A stretch of 54,611 nt of DNA from Alphaproteobacteria bacterium (GTDB lineage: Bacteria; Pseudomonadota; Alphaproteobacteria; Thalassobaculales; Thalassobaculaceae), in contig JANSYS010000026.1 of the NCBI GenBank assembly GCA_024742275.1, forward strand, positions 1 to 54,611, in the 5' to 3' direction. Below the pieces are notes generated by a model that searched no databases, was not told the origin of the DNA, and worked only from the letters and a program-made list of their open reading frames with translations. The translations under genes were made by a program, and so were the position numbers. Shown in pieces: positions 33,553 to 43,248 of this stretch (within the stretch, counting starts at the first letter, position 1; each line of letters begins with the position of its first letter).

Positions 33553-33678
33553 GTTGACTTACTTTCTTCCGAATGTTAGTCGTTCGGGGTGATAAGAGTA
33601 ACAAAAGTACACTTCTCTTGGGCTTCACGACGGTTTGTGACTAAGTGAACCCCTCGACACAAGGTGGGAAACGACATC
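33553..33678. promoter_or_regulatory. Divergent promoter region between petP-like gene and ilvE
   Basis: A 126-bp AT-richer spacer holding both outward promoters. TTGACTTACT near 33555 and TAACAAAAGTACACTT near 33600 look like promoter or operator elements. No perfect palindrome stands out. An SD-like AAGGTGG lies about 12 nt before ilvE. Confidence 0.4.
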
Positions 33679-34581
33679 ATGTCCTTGATTCCATTCGATG
33701 ATCGCGACGGGTCGATCTGGGTTGACGGCCAGCTTGTTCCGTGGCGCGACGCTTCCGTTCACGTGCTCACTCACGGACTGCATTATGCCAGTTCCGTGTT
33801 CGAGGGCGAACGCGTTTATGCGGGCAACATCTTCAAGTCTCAGGAGCATACCGCGAGGCTGATCAAGTCGGCGGAGACCCTCGATTTCGAGATCCCGTTT
33901 TCGGCTGCCGACATCGAGGCCGCCAAGCGCGAGGTCCTGGATTCAATGGGCATCGTGGACGGCTATATCCGACCGGTCGCGTGGCGCGGCAGCGAGATGA
34001 TGGGTGTATCCGCCCAGCAGAACACCATTCATCTGGCGGTCGCGGCGTGGGAATGGCCCTCGTATTTCGATCCGGAAGCCAAGATGAAGGGCATTCGCCT
34101 GGCGATGTCGAAATGGCGCCGGCCCGCGCCGGACACGGCTCCGGTTCACGCCAAGGCGGCGGGGTTGTACATGATCTGCACCCTGTCCAAGCACAAGGCG
34201 GAGAAGGACGGTTTCCACGACGCCATGATGCTCGACTACCGGGGCTATGTTGCCGAGGCGACGGGAGCCAACGTCTTCTTCGTTATGAAGGACGGCCGGG
34301 TTCACACGCCGACGCCGGATTGCTTCCTCAACGGCATCACCCGGCGCACCGTGATCGACCTTCTGAAGGCGCGCGGCGTCGAGGTGGTGGAGCGGCACAT
34401 CATGCCGGAAGAGATGGCGGACGCGGAGGAGTGCTTCCTGACCGGTACGGCCGCCGAGGTCACCCCGGTCGGCACTGTGGGCGAGTACGCTTTCACGCCG
34501 GGCGAACTGACCCGTCAGATGGTCGAGGACTACGATGCGCTCGTCCGGACGCCGGCATCGGCGGCCCAGGCGGCGGAATAG
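33679..34581 (+). CDS. ilvE: Branched-chain amino acid aminotransferase
   Basis: 300 residues of fold-type IV PLP transaminase: HGLHYASSVFEGERVY at the N-terminus, the PLP-site region HAKAAGLYMICTLSKHKAEKDGFHDAMMLD, then EATGANVFFVMKDG and TPTPDCFLNGITRRTVIDL. It makes and breaks valine, leucine and isoleucine from 2-oxoacids with glutamate. ATG 33679 is preferred to GTG 33664 because AAGGTGG fits it. A strong terminator follows 34 bp after the stop. Confidence 0.92.
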   Translation: MSLIPFDDRDGSIWVDGQLVPWRDASVHVLTHGLHYASSVFEGERVYAGNIFKSQEHTARLIKSAETLDFEIPFSAADIEAAKREVLDSMGIVDGYIRPVAWRGSEMMGVSAQQNTIHLAVAAWEWPSYFDPEAKMKGIRLAMSKWRRPAPDTAPVHAKAAGLYMICTLSKHKAEKDGFHDAMMLDYRGYVAEATGANVFFVMKDGRVHTPTPDCFLNGITRRTVIDLLKARGVEVVERHIMPEEMADAEECFLTGTAAEVTPVGTVGEYAFTPGELTRQMVEDYDALVRTPASAAQAAE

Positions 34582-34614
34582 GCCGCGGGGCCGGTCACAT
34601 CGACGGATACGGCG

Positions 34615-34639
34615 CGGCCGCCCTCTGGGCGGCCGTTTT
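34615..34639 (+). terminator. Rho-independent terminator of ilvE
   Basis: CGGCCGCCC (34615-34623) and GGGCGGCCG (34627-34635) form a perfect 9-bp GC stem with a 3-nt TCT loop, followed directly by TTTT (34636-34639) and CGTT. It lies 34 bp after the ilvE stop. Confidence 0.85.
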
Positions 34640-34735
34640 CGTTCGATCGTCGGCGTCAGATCGGATAAGGCGCCGGAACACTAAGACTGAGCGGATTGGT
34701 GCCCGCGAATCCCGCTACTCTCGATCGGCTGTCGG

Positions 34736-35671
34736 TCAGGCGGTCGCCGGAAGCATCTCTTCGGCGTGGACGTCGTCGCAGTCGACGATCGCATAGGCGC
34801 TCGGATCGGCGAACAGGGCTCTGAGCACGGCGTTGTTGATGTGATGCCCGGCCTTGACCGCGTCCACGCGGCCGATCAACGGAGCGCCCGCCAGATACAG
34901 GTCGCCGACGCAATCCAGCACTTTGTGGCGGACGAATTCGTCCGGGAAACGGAGGCCGTCCTCGTTCAGGATCCGGTCTCCATCGACCACGACGGCGTTC
35001 TCCAGGCTGCCCCCTCGCGCGAGGCCGGCGGCCTGCAGGTGTTCCACCTCGTGCAGGAAGCCGAAGGTGCGCGCCTGAGCCAACTCGTGGCGGAAGGTCC
35101 CGTTGATCATCTCCACGCCGATCGAGGCGTGACCGATCGCCTTGCTGTCGAAATCGATCTCGAAGTCGATGAGATAACCGTCCGCAGGGCTCAGGGTGAC
35201 ACGCTTGCCGTCGAGGTTGACCGATACCTGCTTACGAATCTCGATCGCGCGACGCGGTGCGTCCTGTTCCGCGACACCGGCGCAGTCGATAAGGAAAACG
35301 AACGGTTCGGAAGACCCGTCCATGATCGCGACCTCGGGTCCGTCGATCTCCACCAGCGCGTTGTCGATCTCGCAGCCGGCAAAGGCGGCCATCAGATGCT
35401 CGACCGTGCCGACGCGAACGTCGTCCTCGTTGGCGATCACGGTACACAGGCGCGTGTCGACGACATTGTCGAACCGCGCCGGGATCCGTGGGTTCACACC
35501 CTCGACATCCGTCCGGTGGAAAACAATTCCATGTCCGGCGGGCGCCGGGCACAGGCGCATCGAAATGGGCTGTCCGGAATGAAGGCCGACTCCGCGACAC
35601 GGGATAGCACGCTTCAGCGTCTTCTGGCGGGACGCTGCGGCATGTCCTGCAAATCGTGTCGTCACTGTCAC
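34736..35671 (-). CDS. lpxC: UDP-3-O-acyl-N-acetylglucosamine deacetylase
   Basis: 311 residues of LpxC, the zinc deacetylase that commits to lipid A synthesis. Zinc and catalytic motifs are present: GTVEHLMAAF (first His), FVRHKVLDCVGDL (second His and Asp) and AGHHINNAVL (general base His). Start is GTG 35669-35671. It is in the usual place after ftsZ but separated from it by a strong terminator, so it has its own promoter in 35672-35726 or is read through. Confidence 0.94.
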   Translation of the reverse strand: MTVTTRFAGHAAASRQKTLKRAIPCRGVGLHSGQPISMRLCPAPAGHGIVFHRTDVEGVNPRIPARFDNVVDTRLCTVIANEDDVRVGTVEHLMAAFAGCEIDNALVEIDGPEVAIMDGSSEPFVFLIDCAGVAEQDAPRRAIEIRKQVSVNLDGKRVTLSPADGYLIDFEIDFDSKAIGHASIGVEMINGTFRHELAQARTFGFLHEVEHLQAAGLARGGSLENAVVVDGDRILNEDGLRFPDEFVRHKVLDCVGDLYLAGAPLIGRVDAVKAGHHINNAVLRALFADPSAYAIVDCDDVHAEEMLPATA

Positions 35672-35726
35672 AATCGAGCCTCAATCATTTCATGTTCAGG
35701 GACTACCAAGTAGATGGTCCGAATAG

Positions 35727-35765
35727 AAAACGACCCCGGTAGATGTAGCAGTCCTACCGGGGTCG
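35727..35765 (-). terminator. Rho-independent terminator downstream of ftsZ
   Basis: On the minus strand a 12-bp perfect stem (CGACCCCGGTAG at 35731-35742 paired with CTACCGGGGTCG at 35754-35765), with an 11-nt loop, is followed by TTTTC (complement of 35726-35730). It lies 71 bp past the ftsZ stop and would end dcw transcription before lpxC. Confidence 0.88.
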
Positions 35766-35835
35766 CGGAATTCACTCTTTGTTACAGACTGTTACCAAAA
35801 AATTTGTTTGATAACAGTTTGTTGTGAGGCGTTGT

Positions 35836-37467
35836 TCAGTTCGCCTGCCGACGCAGGAACGCCGGGATGTCGAGCATCTCGTCCTCGGTCTGACTGGCTC
35901 GGACCCGATCGCCCGGGTTGAGTGCGCCGAGACGCGGCTGCGCGGCGGGAGCCGGGGTCGTGGCCTGAGCCGGTGCGGCCGACGGCTCCGCCTGACGGTC
36001 GCTCTTAAGACCGAGGCCGGTGATCTGCCTGAAGAGACCGGCACTGCGAGACTTCGGGGCGTCGTCCTGTTCGGGTCGGGAGGCGTTCACCAGGTCGCTG
36101 CCGCGGAACGGATCGGCTGCTTTCGGCGTCGCTTCCGGGCGTCGCGGAGGAACCGTAGCGGCTCCTGGACGGAACGCATCCGGAGCCACTTTGGCGACGG
36201 CCGGTGCGGCGGTGTCGACGATTTCGGCCTCCTCGATCTCATCCGGGCTCCCGGCCTCCTCGATGGCCGCCTCGAGCGGTGTCACGTTGGTCTCTTCTTC
36301 CTGATCCGGGAAGGAGAGTTCACCGATGCCGTTCTCGGCCTGGCGCGTGATGTCCATGGTGGACATGGAGGCGGCCGGCTTCGCGGCGGGAGCGACTTCG
36401 GCGCGGATCGCGGTCTCCGGAACGGCCTCCGGCTCGGGCGCCTTGACCGGACGCGGGGTCACGACCGAGAGCTGCGGGCGCGGTTTGGCGGCCTGACCCT
36501 CGGCCGCGATGCCGGTGGCGACCACGGAGACCCGCATGATGCCGTCCATCTTCTCGTCGAAGGTCGAACCGAAGATGATGTTGGCGTCGGAATCGACCTC
36601 TTCGCGAATGCGGTTGGCGGCCTCGTCGACTTCGAACAAGGTCATGTCGAAGCCGCCCGTGATGTTGATCAGCACGCCCTTCGCGCCCTTCATCGAGGCG
36701 TCTTCCAAGAGCGGGTTGTTGATCGCGGACTCCGCGGCGTCGATGGCGCGCTTCTCGCCGCTCGCCTCGCCGGTTCCCATCATCGCCTTGCCCATCTCGC
36801 TCATCACGGTGCGGATGTCGGCGAAGTCGAGATTGATCAGGCCGGGCATCACCATCAGGTCGGTGACGCCGCGCACACCGGAATGCAGGACATCGTCCGC
36901 CATGTTGAAGGCGTCCGCGAAGGTCGTCTTCTCGTTGGCGATGCGGAAGAGGTTCTGGTTCGGGATGATGATCAGCGTATCGACGTAGCCGGTCAGTTCC
37001 TCGATCCCGCCCTCGGCGAGCCGCATGCGGTGGTGGCCTTCGAAGTGAAACGGCTTGGTAACGACGCCGACGGTCAGGATGCCGCGCTCGCGTGCGGCCC
37101 GGGCGATCACGGGAGCGGCGCCCGTGCCGGTGCCGCCACCCATGCCGGCGGTGATGAAGCACATGTTCGCGTCGCCCAGGGCCGTCAGGATCTCCTCGAT
37201 CGACTCCTCGGCGGCGGCGCGCCCGACATCCGGGCGGGAACCGGCGCCGAGGCCCTGGGTCACTTCGGCGCCAAGCTGAATCCGTCGCTCGGCCATCGAC
37301 TGCTTGAGCGCCTGGGCGTCGGTATTGGTGGCGACGAAGTTCACGCCGCCCAGGTTGGCGCTGATCATGTTGTTGACCGCGTTGCAGCCTGCGCCGCCGA
37401 CGCCGACCACGGTGATGTTCGGAGCCAGATCGTTGTCTTCGTTGGGAACGGTGATGTTGATGGTCAT
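35836..37467 (-). CDS. ftsZ: Cell division GTPase FtsZ
   Basis: 543 residues. The GTPase core starts [16 protein letters not shown], has the tubulin signature GGGTGTG (110-116), and the synergy-loop region [12 protein letters not shown]. The core ends near residue 320. A long Pro/Ala/Glu-rich linker of roughly 190 residues follows, then the conserved tail [13 protein letters not shown] that binds FtsA and other partners. It polymerises into the Z-ring. The linker is long, as is usual in alphaproteobacteria. A 222-bp gap separates it from ftsA and may hold an extra ftsZ promoter. Confidence 0.97.
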   Translation of the reverse strand: MTINITVPNEDNDLAPNITVVGVGGAGCNAVNNMISANLGGVNFVATNTDAQALKQSMAERRIQLGAEVTQGLGAGSRPDVGRAAAEESIEEILTALGDANMCFITAGMGGGTGTGAAPVIARAARERGILTVGVVTKPFHFEGHHRMRLAEGGIEELTGYVDTLIIIPNQNLFRIANEKTTFADAFNMADDVLHSGVRGVTDLMVMPGLINLDFADIRTVMSEMGKAMMGTGEASGEKRAIDAAESAINNPLLEDASMKGAKGVLINITGGFDMTLFEVDEAANRIREEVDSDANIIFGSTFDEKMDGIMRVSVVATGIAAEGQAAKPRPQLSVVTPRPVKAPEPEAVPETAIRAEVAPAAKPAASMSTMDITRQAENGIGELSFPDQEEETNVTPLEAAIEEAGSPDEIEEAEIVDTAAPAVAKVAPDAFRPGAATVPPRRPEATPKAADPFRGSDLVNASRPEQDDAPKSRSAGLFRQITGLGLKSDRQAEPSAAPAQATTPAPAAQPRLGALNPGDRVRASQTEDEMLDIPAFLRRQAN

Positions 37468-37689
37468 GATGCCTCCGGGGGTGACGTCAGTTTTTGTCTT
37501 GAAGGGGGAAGCGGCCGTCGCCGCATGGTTCTCTTCCGGCGCCGGGGGAGTCGGCGGCGGTCTTATGCGTGTTGGGGGTCGTGACGACGCTCATCGCCTG
37601 ACGACGCCAGCAGGCGCCGTTCGCGGCCACCGAGGGCTGGACGGTCACGGGGCGGCCGGGGGCCGTTGTCGGCAAGGGTCGAGCGCGCA

Positions 37690-38985
37690 TCAGAAATGCT
37701 CCTTCAGCCACGAGCCCATGCGACCGAACAGGCCGGTGGACTCGGTTTGTGGGGCCGGTGCCAATCGCGGGGCGTCGAGATGCGGATTGGCGGCGTAAAC
37801 CAGCAGTCCGGCGCAGGTCGAGAAGGCGGGTCCACCCGCAGCCTCGGCGAGGCCCTGGACGCGGATCGGCCGGCCCATGCGGACCTGCTTGTCGAGGACG
37901 AGTTGGGCGAGTTCACGTGCGCCCGGCAACTGGCTTGCACCGCCGGTCAGCACGACGCGCCGGCCGGCGATCTTGTCGAACCCGCTGGCTTCCAGCCGGG
38001 AACGGACAAGCTCGAACGTCTCTTCGAGGCGCGGCCGGATGATGCCGACGAGCAGCGACTTGGAGACGTGATTGGGTTGGACATGGTCCTCTTCGCCGAT
38101 CGGCGGGACGTCGATCGTCTCCTGATCGTCGAGCGGCGAGGGCAAGGCGCTCCCGTACAGCGTCTTGATCCGCTCGGCGGCGAGGATCGGGGTGGAGAAT
38201 CCACGGGCGATGTCGTTGGTCACATGATGGCCGCCGACCGGGATGCAGTCGGTGTAGATCACGTTGCCGTCGAAGAACACGGCAAAGCTCGTTGTCCCGC
38301 CGCCCATGTCGATCACGGTGACGCCGAGATCCATCTCGTCGTCGACCAGACTGGCCAACCCTGAGGCGTAGGGTGAGACGACCAGGGCGTCCATATCCAG
38401 ATGACAGCGCTCAAGAACCGTCGATAGGGTCCGGACCGCGCCGCTGTTGGCGGTCACGACGTGCATATGCGCGCCGAGGGTCTCGCCGAACATGCCGCGC
38501 GGATCGCGGATGCCGTTGGTGCCGTCGATGGTGAAGCCGACCGGAATCGAATGGATCAGGTCCTGGCCTTCCAGACCTTCCAGATGGCGCCATTGGTCGA
38601 GAACGCGACGCAGGTCGCTGTCGCCGACTTCGTGTCCTGCGACCGAGACCTCGACGCCGACGGTCTGCGACGCGGGCCAGCCGCCCGAGATGTTCACCAT
38701 GACGCTGCGCAGTTCCGCGCCCGCCATCTTTTCGGCCGCGTGGACGGCATTGAGGATCGACGCTTCCAACTGGTCGACGTCGGTGATCCTTCCCGCCTTC
38801 ACGCCTCGACTGACCTGGTGGCCGATGCCCGCAACGCGGATCGAGCTGGACGGCAGACCGGCTCCCGCCAGCAGCGGGTTGGACGGCGGATCGCCAATCT
38901 TGGCAACGAAACAGCAGACCTTTGTCGACCCGATGTCGAGGGCGGCCACCAATCCGCTTCGTGCTTTGCCGAGGGGCTTTCTCAC
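37690..38985 (-). CDS. ftsA: Cell division protein FtsA
   Basis: 431 residues of the actin-like FtsA family: LVAALDIGSTKVCCFVAKI (phosphate 1), DLGVTVIDMGGGTTSFAVF (phosphate 2) and RRVVLTGGASQLPG (adenosine). The C-terminus ends GRMGSWLKEHF, the amphipathic membrane-targeting helix. FtsA tethers FtsZ filaments to the membrane and recruits the divisome. It follows ftsQ by 21 bp. Confidence 0.96.
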   Translation of the reverse strand: MRKPLGKARSGLVAALDIGSTKVCCFVAKIGDPPSNPLLAGAGLPSSSIRVAGIGHQVSRGVKAGRITDVDQLEASILNAVHAAEKMAGAELRSVMVNISGGWPASQTVGVEVSVAGHEVGDSDLRRVLDQWRHLEGLEGQDLIHSIPVGFTIDGTNGIRDPRGMFGETLGAHMHVVTANSGAVRTLSTVLERCHLDMDALVVSPYASGLASLVDDEMDLGVTVIDMGGGTTSFAVFFDGNVIYTDCIPVGGHHVTNDIARGFSTPILAAERIKTLYGSALPSPLDDQETIDVPPIGEEDHVQPNHVSKSLLVGIIRPRLEETFELVRSRLEASGFDKIAGRRVVLTGGASQLPGARELAQLVLDKQVRMGRPIRVQGLAEAAGGPAFSTCAGLLVYAANPHLDAPRLAPAPQTESTGLFGRMGSWLKEHF

Positions 38986-39006
38986 CGGTGTTTCCTTCTT
39001 CTCGTC

Positions 39007-39882
39007 TCAGGTGTTCTCGCCGGGAGCGTTCGCGCGCTCCCGAACCAAGGGCGTGACCCGCATGATCAGTTGGTCGGGGATGCGCAGGTCGATGGTCACC
39101 ACGTCGCGCTCCAGCACGCCGTGCTCGCGCGCCAGATTGGCCAGATGCGTCCAGGCGCCGGCCGGATCGACCTCGGGCAACTGAACGTCCATTCCGTTGT
39201 CGAGACGGATGGTCCAGCGCCGGCCGCTGACCCAGGTGAGCGCCCGCACGCGGTTCGCCAGCTCCGGCTCGCTCGACAGCATCGCCAGCGCGGCGGCGGC
39301 TCGTTGGGGGGCCTCCTCGCCAATGACGATCGGCAGGTTGTGGAACCGTCGGACGTCCTGATTCTCAATGCTGACCCCATCCTGATCGACCAGGGTGAAG
39401 TCCCGCCCGCGCTGCCACAGCGCCATCGGGCGGCGTTCGACGAGGGTGACGTGCAGGGTGTCCGGCAGGCGGCGTTCGATCCGCGCTTCCTTGACCCAAG
39501 GCAGGGAGGCCACCCGGTCCCGCATGTCGGTCAGGTCGATCCCCAGGATCGGCATCCCGCGCTCGACGTCGACCTTTTCAAGAAGCGCGCCCGGCGCGGT
39601 TTGCTCGCGGCCGACCACCAGGACGTCGTCGACCCGGAGCCCGGCATCTGCGGTAAGCTGCAACGTTGCTTGGGTCGCGGTTTGCCAAGCACGGGCGAAC
39701 TCACCGGACTGGACAGCCCAGCCGAGGGCGCCGCCGGTAGCGGCGACGACGGCGGCCACCGCCCCGATGCGCAAGGCGGTGCCGCGCCAGGGCGACGCCG
39801 GACGGTGGCGGCGCGCGGGAGCGGCCTTGCCGCGCGCCGGCTGCTTCTTCTTCGCGGATGAGAACGGGTTCAGTAGTCGCAT
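39007..39882 (-). CDS. ftsQ: Cell division protein FtsQ
   Basis: 291 residues. A basic cytoplasmic start (KKKQPARGKAAPARRHR) precedes one membrane segment (about 37-58), then a POTRA-like domain (LRVDDVLVVGREQT, GMPILGIDLTDMRDRVASLPWVKEARIERRLP) and a FtsQ domain. It links FtsB/FtsL to the divisome. Its start overlaps the ddl 3' end by 13 bp. Confidence 0.93.
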   Translation of the reverse strand: MRLLNPFSSAKKKQPARGKAAPARRHRPASPWRGTALRIGAVAAVVAATGGALGWAVQSGEFARAWQTATQATLQLTADAGLRVDDVLVVGREQTAPGALLEKVDVERGMPILGIDLTDMRDRVASLPWVKEARIERRLPDTLHVTLVERRPMALWQRGRDFTLVDQDGVSIENQDVRRFHNLPIVIGEEAPQRAAAALAMLSSEPELANRVRALTWVSGRRWTIRLDNGMDVQLPEVDPAGAWTHLANLAREHGVLERDVVTIDLRIPDQLIMRVTPLVRERANAPGENT

Positions 39883-40790
39883 CGGGCGCCCTCCACCATA
39901 CGGGCGACGAGATCGGGGAAGGAGATGCCGCGATAGGCGGCCTGCTCCGGCACCAGCGAGGTCGGTGTCATGCCCGGCTGGGTGTTGATCTCCAGCAGGT
40001 AGAGGGTCCCCGGATCGGCGGCGGTGTCGTCGTAGCGGAAATCGCAGCGGGTGACGCCGCGGCAGCCGAGCGCCTCGTGGGCGCGGCGGGCGACGTCCAG
40101 CGCCTCCTGCCGGATCGGGTCCGGTATGGGCGCCGGGATCAGATGGATTGAGCCGCCCTCGGCATACTTCGCCTCGTAGTCGTAGAAGCCCCGGTCAGAG
40201 GTGATCTCAGTGACCTCGAGCGCTTCGCCGTCGAGCACGGCGACGGTCAGTTCCCGACCGTCGATGAACGGTTCCACGAGGACCCGTTCACCGAAGGTCC
40301 AGTCCTCGCCGCCGGGACGATAGTTGTCGCCGTCCCGAACGATGTGAACGCCCACGCTGGAACCCTGGTCGATCGGCTTGATGACGTAAGGCGGCGTCAT
40401 CGGATGACCGCGCTCGAACTCTTGGATATGGACGACCATACCGCCCGGGCAGCGCAGGCCGTGGCGGGTGAACACGTCCTTGGCCGTGGGTTTGTCCATC
40501 GCCACGGACGACGCGCGGACACCGGAATGGGTATAGGGAATGCCGAGCACGTTCAGCATGCCCTGGATCGTGCCGTCTTCGCCGACCGGGCCGTGCAGAG
40601 CGTTGAAGCACACGTCCGGGTGCAACGCCTCAAGCGTGCCGGCGATCGACCGGTCGATGTCGATCTCGCTAACCCGAAAGCCCGCCTGGCGCAGCGCCTT
40701 GGCGCATTCCTGGCCGGTGGACAGGGAGACTTCGCGCTCCGGCGACCAACCGCCCTTCAGAACGGCGACATGGATGTCGGCCCGGCTCAT
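39870..40790 (-). CDS. ddl: D-alanine--D-alanine ligase
   Basis: 306 residues of the ATP-grasp fold: VAVLKGGWSPEREVSLSTG, HGPVGEDGTIQGMLN, YVIKPIDQGSSVGV (ATP-binding loop), and LYLLEINTQPGMTPTSL with the metal-binding Glu and Asn. It makes the D-Ala-D-Ala dipeptide used by MurF. ATG 40788-40790 overlaps the murB stop by 4 bp; the longer open frame is a shadow of murB. Confidence 0.95.
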   Translation of the reverse strand: MSRADIHVAVLKGGWSPEREVSLSTGQECAKALRQAGFRVSEIDIDRSIAGTLEALHPDVCFNALHGPVGEDGTIQGMLNVLGIPYTHSGVRASSVAMDKPTAKDVFTRHGLRCPGGMVVHIQEFERGHPMTPPYVIKPIDQGSSVGVHIVRDGDNYRPGGEDWTFGERVLVEPFIDGRELTVAVLDGEALEVTEITSDRGFYDYEAKYAEGGSIHLIPAPIPDPIRQEALDVARRAHEALGCRGVTRCDFRYDDTAADPGTLYLLEINTQPGMTPTSLVPEQAAYRGISFPDLVARMVEGARCDY

Positions 40791-41749
40791 GCTACGCCTC
40801 CCGCGCCCGATCGGGTCACCGACTTGCCGATGCGGCGGATCTCCCAGCGCAACTCGACGCCGCTTGTCTCCTTCACCCGACGGCGCACTTCCTCGCCAAG
40901 GGACTCGATGTCCTCGGCGGTGGCGTTGCCGAGGTTCAGCAGGAAATTGCAGTGCAGTTCCGACACCTGGGCATCGCCGATCTTCAGGCCGCGGCACCCT
41001 GCGGCGTCGATCAGTTTCCAAGCCTTTCCGCCGTCTGGGTTGGCGAAGGTCGAGCCGCCGGTCCGAACCCGCCGCGGCTGTGTATCCTCGCGGGCATCAC
41101 GGATGTCGCGCATTGACTGGGCGATGGTCTCGGGGTCGCCCGCCCGGGCCCGGAACGTGGCGCTGGTGACGATCCAGTCCTCCGGCAGATCGCTGTGGCG
41201 GTAGGACAGGCCGAGGTCGTCGGCGGTCAGCGTATGGGCATGGCCGAGCGGATCGATCGCCCGCGCCGCAACCAGAACGTCCCGGATCTCGCTGCCATAG
41301 GCCCCTGCGTTCATGCGCAGGGCGCCGCCGATCGAGCCCGGAATTCCGGACAGGAACTCGAGGCCGGTGAGCGCCGCCTTCTGCGCGGTGGCGGCGACGG
41401 TCACGTCGAGCGCGGCGGCGCCGGCGGTAACGCGCTCCCCGGTCACCGCGATGCCCGCGAACGGTTTGCCGAGGCGGACGACCACGCCGTCCAGCCCGCC
41501 GGAGCGAACCAGAAGGTTCGAGCCGACGCCGATGACCGTGACCGGCACGTCGCCCGGACGAGCGGCGAGGAAGTCCATGAGGTCCTCCTCGTCGGCCGGA
41601 CGGTACAGCACCTCCGCCGGGCCGCCGACCTTGAACCATGTCAGCGGCGCGAGGGGCGCGTTCTCACGGTACTCGCCGCGCACCTGCGGCAGTCGGTCGA
41701 TCAGTTTGGTCATGGCCTGTCGCCGCGATGGTTTTTCGAGGGTGATCAT
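40787..41749 (-). CDS. murB: UDP-N-acetylenolpyruvoylglucosamine reductase
   Basis: 320 residues of the FAD-dependent Mur[33 protein letters not shown] (FAD), [22 protein letters not shown] and [10 protein letters not shown], whose Ser is the proton donor, with a Glu near the end ([10 protein letters not shown]). It reduces the enolpyruvyl group to the lactyl side chain. ATG 41747-41749 overlaps the murC stop by 4 bp; ATG 41713 is an alternative. Confidence 0.95.
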   Translation of the reverse strand: MITLEKPSRRQAMTKLIDRLPQVRGEYRENAPLAPLTWFKVGGPAEVLYRPADEEDLMDFLAARPGDVPVTVIGVGSNLLVRSGGLDGVVVRLGKPFAGIAVTGERVTAGAAALDVTVAATAQKAALTGLEFLSGIPGSIGGALRMNAGAYGSEIRDVLVAARAIDPLGHAHTLTADDLGLSYRHSDLPEDWIVTSATFRARAGDPETIAQSMRDIRDAREDTQPRRVRTGGSTFANPDGGKAWKLIDAAGCRGLKIGDAQVSELHCNFLLNLGNATAEDIESLGEEVRRRVKETSGVELRWEIRRIGKSVTRSGAGGVA

Positions 41750-43248
41750 GCCGCGCCTCCCTCGCCGGACGGGCGGCGCAGTGGGAAGGGAACCGTTTTG
41801 CTTGCCGCCGCTTCCGTTGTCGGATCGGTGGCTTCGGTCCCGAGAATGTGGGCGATCTCGCCGGGCAGGGCCTGGGCCCAATTGGTGATGCTGCCGGCTC
41901 CCAGGCACACGACCATGTCGCCTTTCTCGCAGAGATCCACCGCCATCGCGGCCAGCTCTACCGGGTCGGTGAGCGCCAGGACCCGCCGATGTCCGCGCGA
42001 CCGCAGGCCCGACACCAGGGCGTCCCGATCCACTCCGTCTATCGGGGCTTCGCCGGCGGCATAGACATCGGCGACGATCACCGCGTCGGCGTCGTTGAAA
42101 CAGGAACAGAAATCCTCGAACAGGTCGCGCAGCCGTGTGTAGCGGTGCGGCTGGACGACGGCGACGACCCGCGAGGCACCGGCGGCGGCGCGGGCGGCCG
42201 ACAGCACGGCGGAAATTTCGACCGGGTGGTGGCCGTAGTCGTCGATCACGGTGATGCCGCCGGCCTCTCCGGTCTTGGTGAAGCGGCGCTTGACCCCGGC
42301 GAAAGCCTCGAGTGCCGTACGAACCTGTTCGTCGGGGATGCCCATCTCGGCGGCGATGGTGACGGCGGCGAGCGCGTTCTGGACGTTGTGCCGCCCGTAC
42401 ATCGGCAGCAGGAGGTTCTCGATCCGCCGCTCCTCGCCATGGGCGCGGTCGGTGATGATCGCGGTGAAGCGCGAGCCCGCGGCCGTGATGTCGACATCGA
42501 CGCCGCGCACGTCCGCCTGCGGGCCGAATCCGTAGGTAATGATCCGGCGGTCCGAAACCCTCGGGATCAATGCCTGCACCGTCGGATGGTCGAGGCACAT
42601 GGCGGCGAAGCCGTAGAACGGGATGTTCTGGACAAAGCTCTCGAATGCGCGCTGGAGGTTTTCGAAGGAGCCGTGGAAATCCAGGTGCTCCGGGTCGATG
42701 TTGGTGACCACGGCGATGGTGGCCGGCAGTTTGACGAAGCTGCCGTCGCTCTCGTCGCTCTCCACCACCATCCAGTCGCTTTCGCCGAGCCGGGCGTTGG
42801 TGCCGTAGGCGTTGATGATGCCGCCGTTGATGACGGTCGGGTCGAGGCCGCCGCCGTCGAGCACGGCCGAAACCAGCGAGGTGGTCGTCGTTTTGCCGTG
42901 GGTCCCGGCAACGGCGATGGACCATTTCAAACGCATCAACTCGCCGAGCATCTCGGCGCGGTGGACGACCGGGATCATCCGTTCGCGGGCGGCGACCAGT
43001 TCCGGATTGTCCGGCCTGATCGCCGTGGAGATAACCACGATGGCCGCCTCGGCGATGTTGTCCGCGTTCTGGCCGATGAAGACCGGAATGCCGAGTTGCT
43101 TCAGCCGTTTGACGTTCGGGTTCTCGGCGATGTCGCTGCCCTGCACCTGGTAGCCCAGATTGTGCAGGATCTCGGCGATACCGCTCATGCCGATGCCGCC
43201 GATGCCGACGAAATGCAGGGTCCCGATCGAGAGAGGGATCGTTCTCAT
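41746..43248 (-). CDS. murC: UDP-N-acetylmuramate--L-alanine ligase
   Basis: 500 residues of a Mur ligase: [18 protein letters not shown] (Rossmann UDP site), [19 protein letters not shown] (ATP loop), [11 protein letters not shown] and FSHHRY-like [17 protein letters not shown]. It adds L-Ala to UDP-MurNAc, the first residue of the peptide stem. The C-terminus is about 30 residues longer than usual, Ala/Thr-rich. ATG 43246-43248 overlaps the murG stop by 4 bp. Confidence 0.96.
   Translation of the reverse strand: MRTIPLSIGTLHFVGIGGIGMSGIAEILHNLGYQVQGSDIAENPNVKRLKQLGIPVFIGQNADNIAEAAIVVISTAIRPDNPELVAARERMIPVVHRAEMLGELMRLKWSIAVAGTHGKTTTTSLVSAVLDGGGLDPTVINGGIINAYGTNARLGESDWMVVESDESDGSFVKLPATIAVVTNIDPEHLDFHGSFENLQRAFESFVQNIPFYGFAAMCLDHPTVQALIPRVSDRRIITYGFGPQADVRGVDVDITAAGSRFTAIITDRAHGEERRIENLLLPMYGRHNVQNALAAVTIAAEMGIPDEQVRTALEAFAGVKRRFTKTGEAGGITVIDDYGHHPVEISAVLSAARAAAGASRVVAVVQPHRYTRLRDLFEDFCSCFNDADAVIVADVYAAGEAPIDGVDRDALVSGLRSRGHRRVLALTDPVELAAMAVDLCEKGDMVVCLGAGSITNWAQALPGEIAHILGTEATDPTTEAAASKTVPFPLRRPSGEGGAA

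Noticed and set aside
35824..37584. A 586-codon plus-strand frame opposite ftsZ
   Set aside because: High-GC antisense shadow; ftsZ is unmistakable on the other strand.
37487..37711. A 74-codon ORF in the ftsA-ftsZ gap
   Set aside because: Low-complexity composition, no ribosome site and no recognised family; treated as part of a 222-bp regulatory gap.
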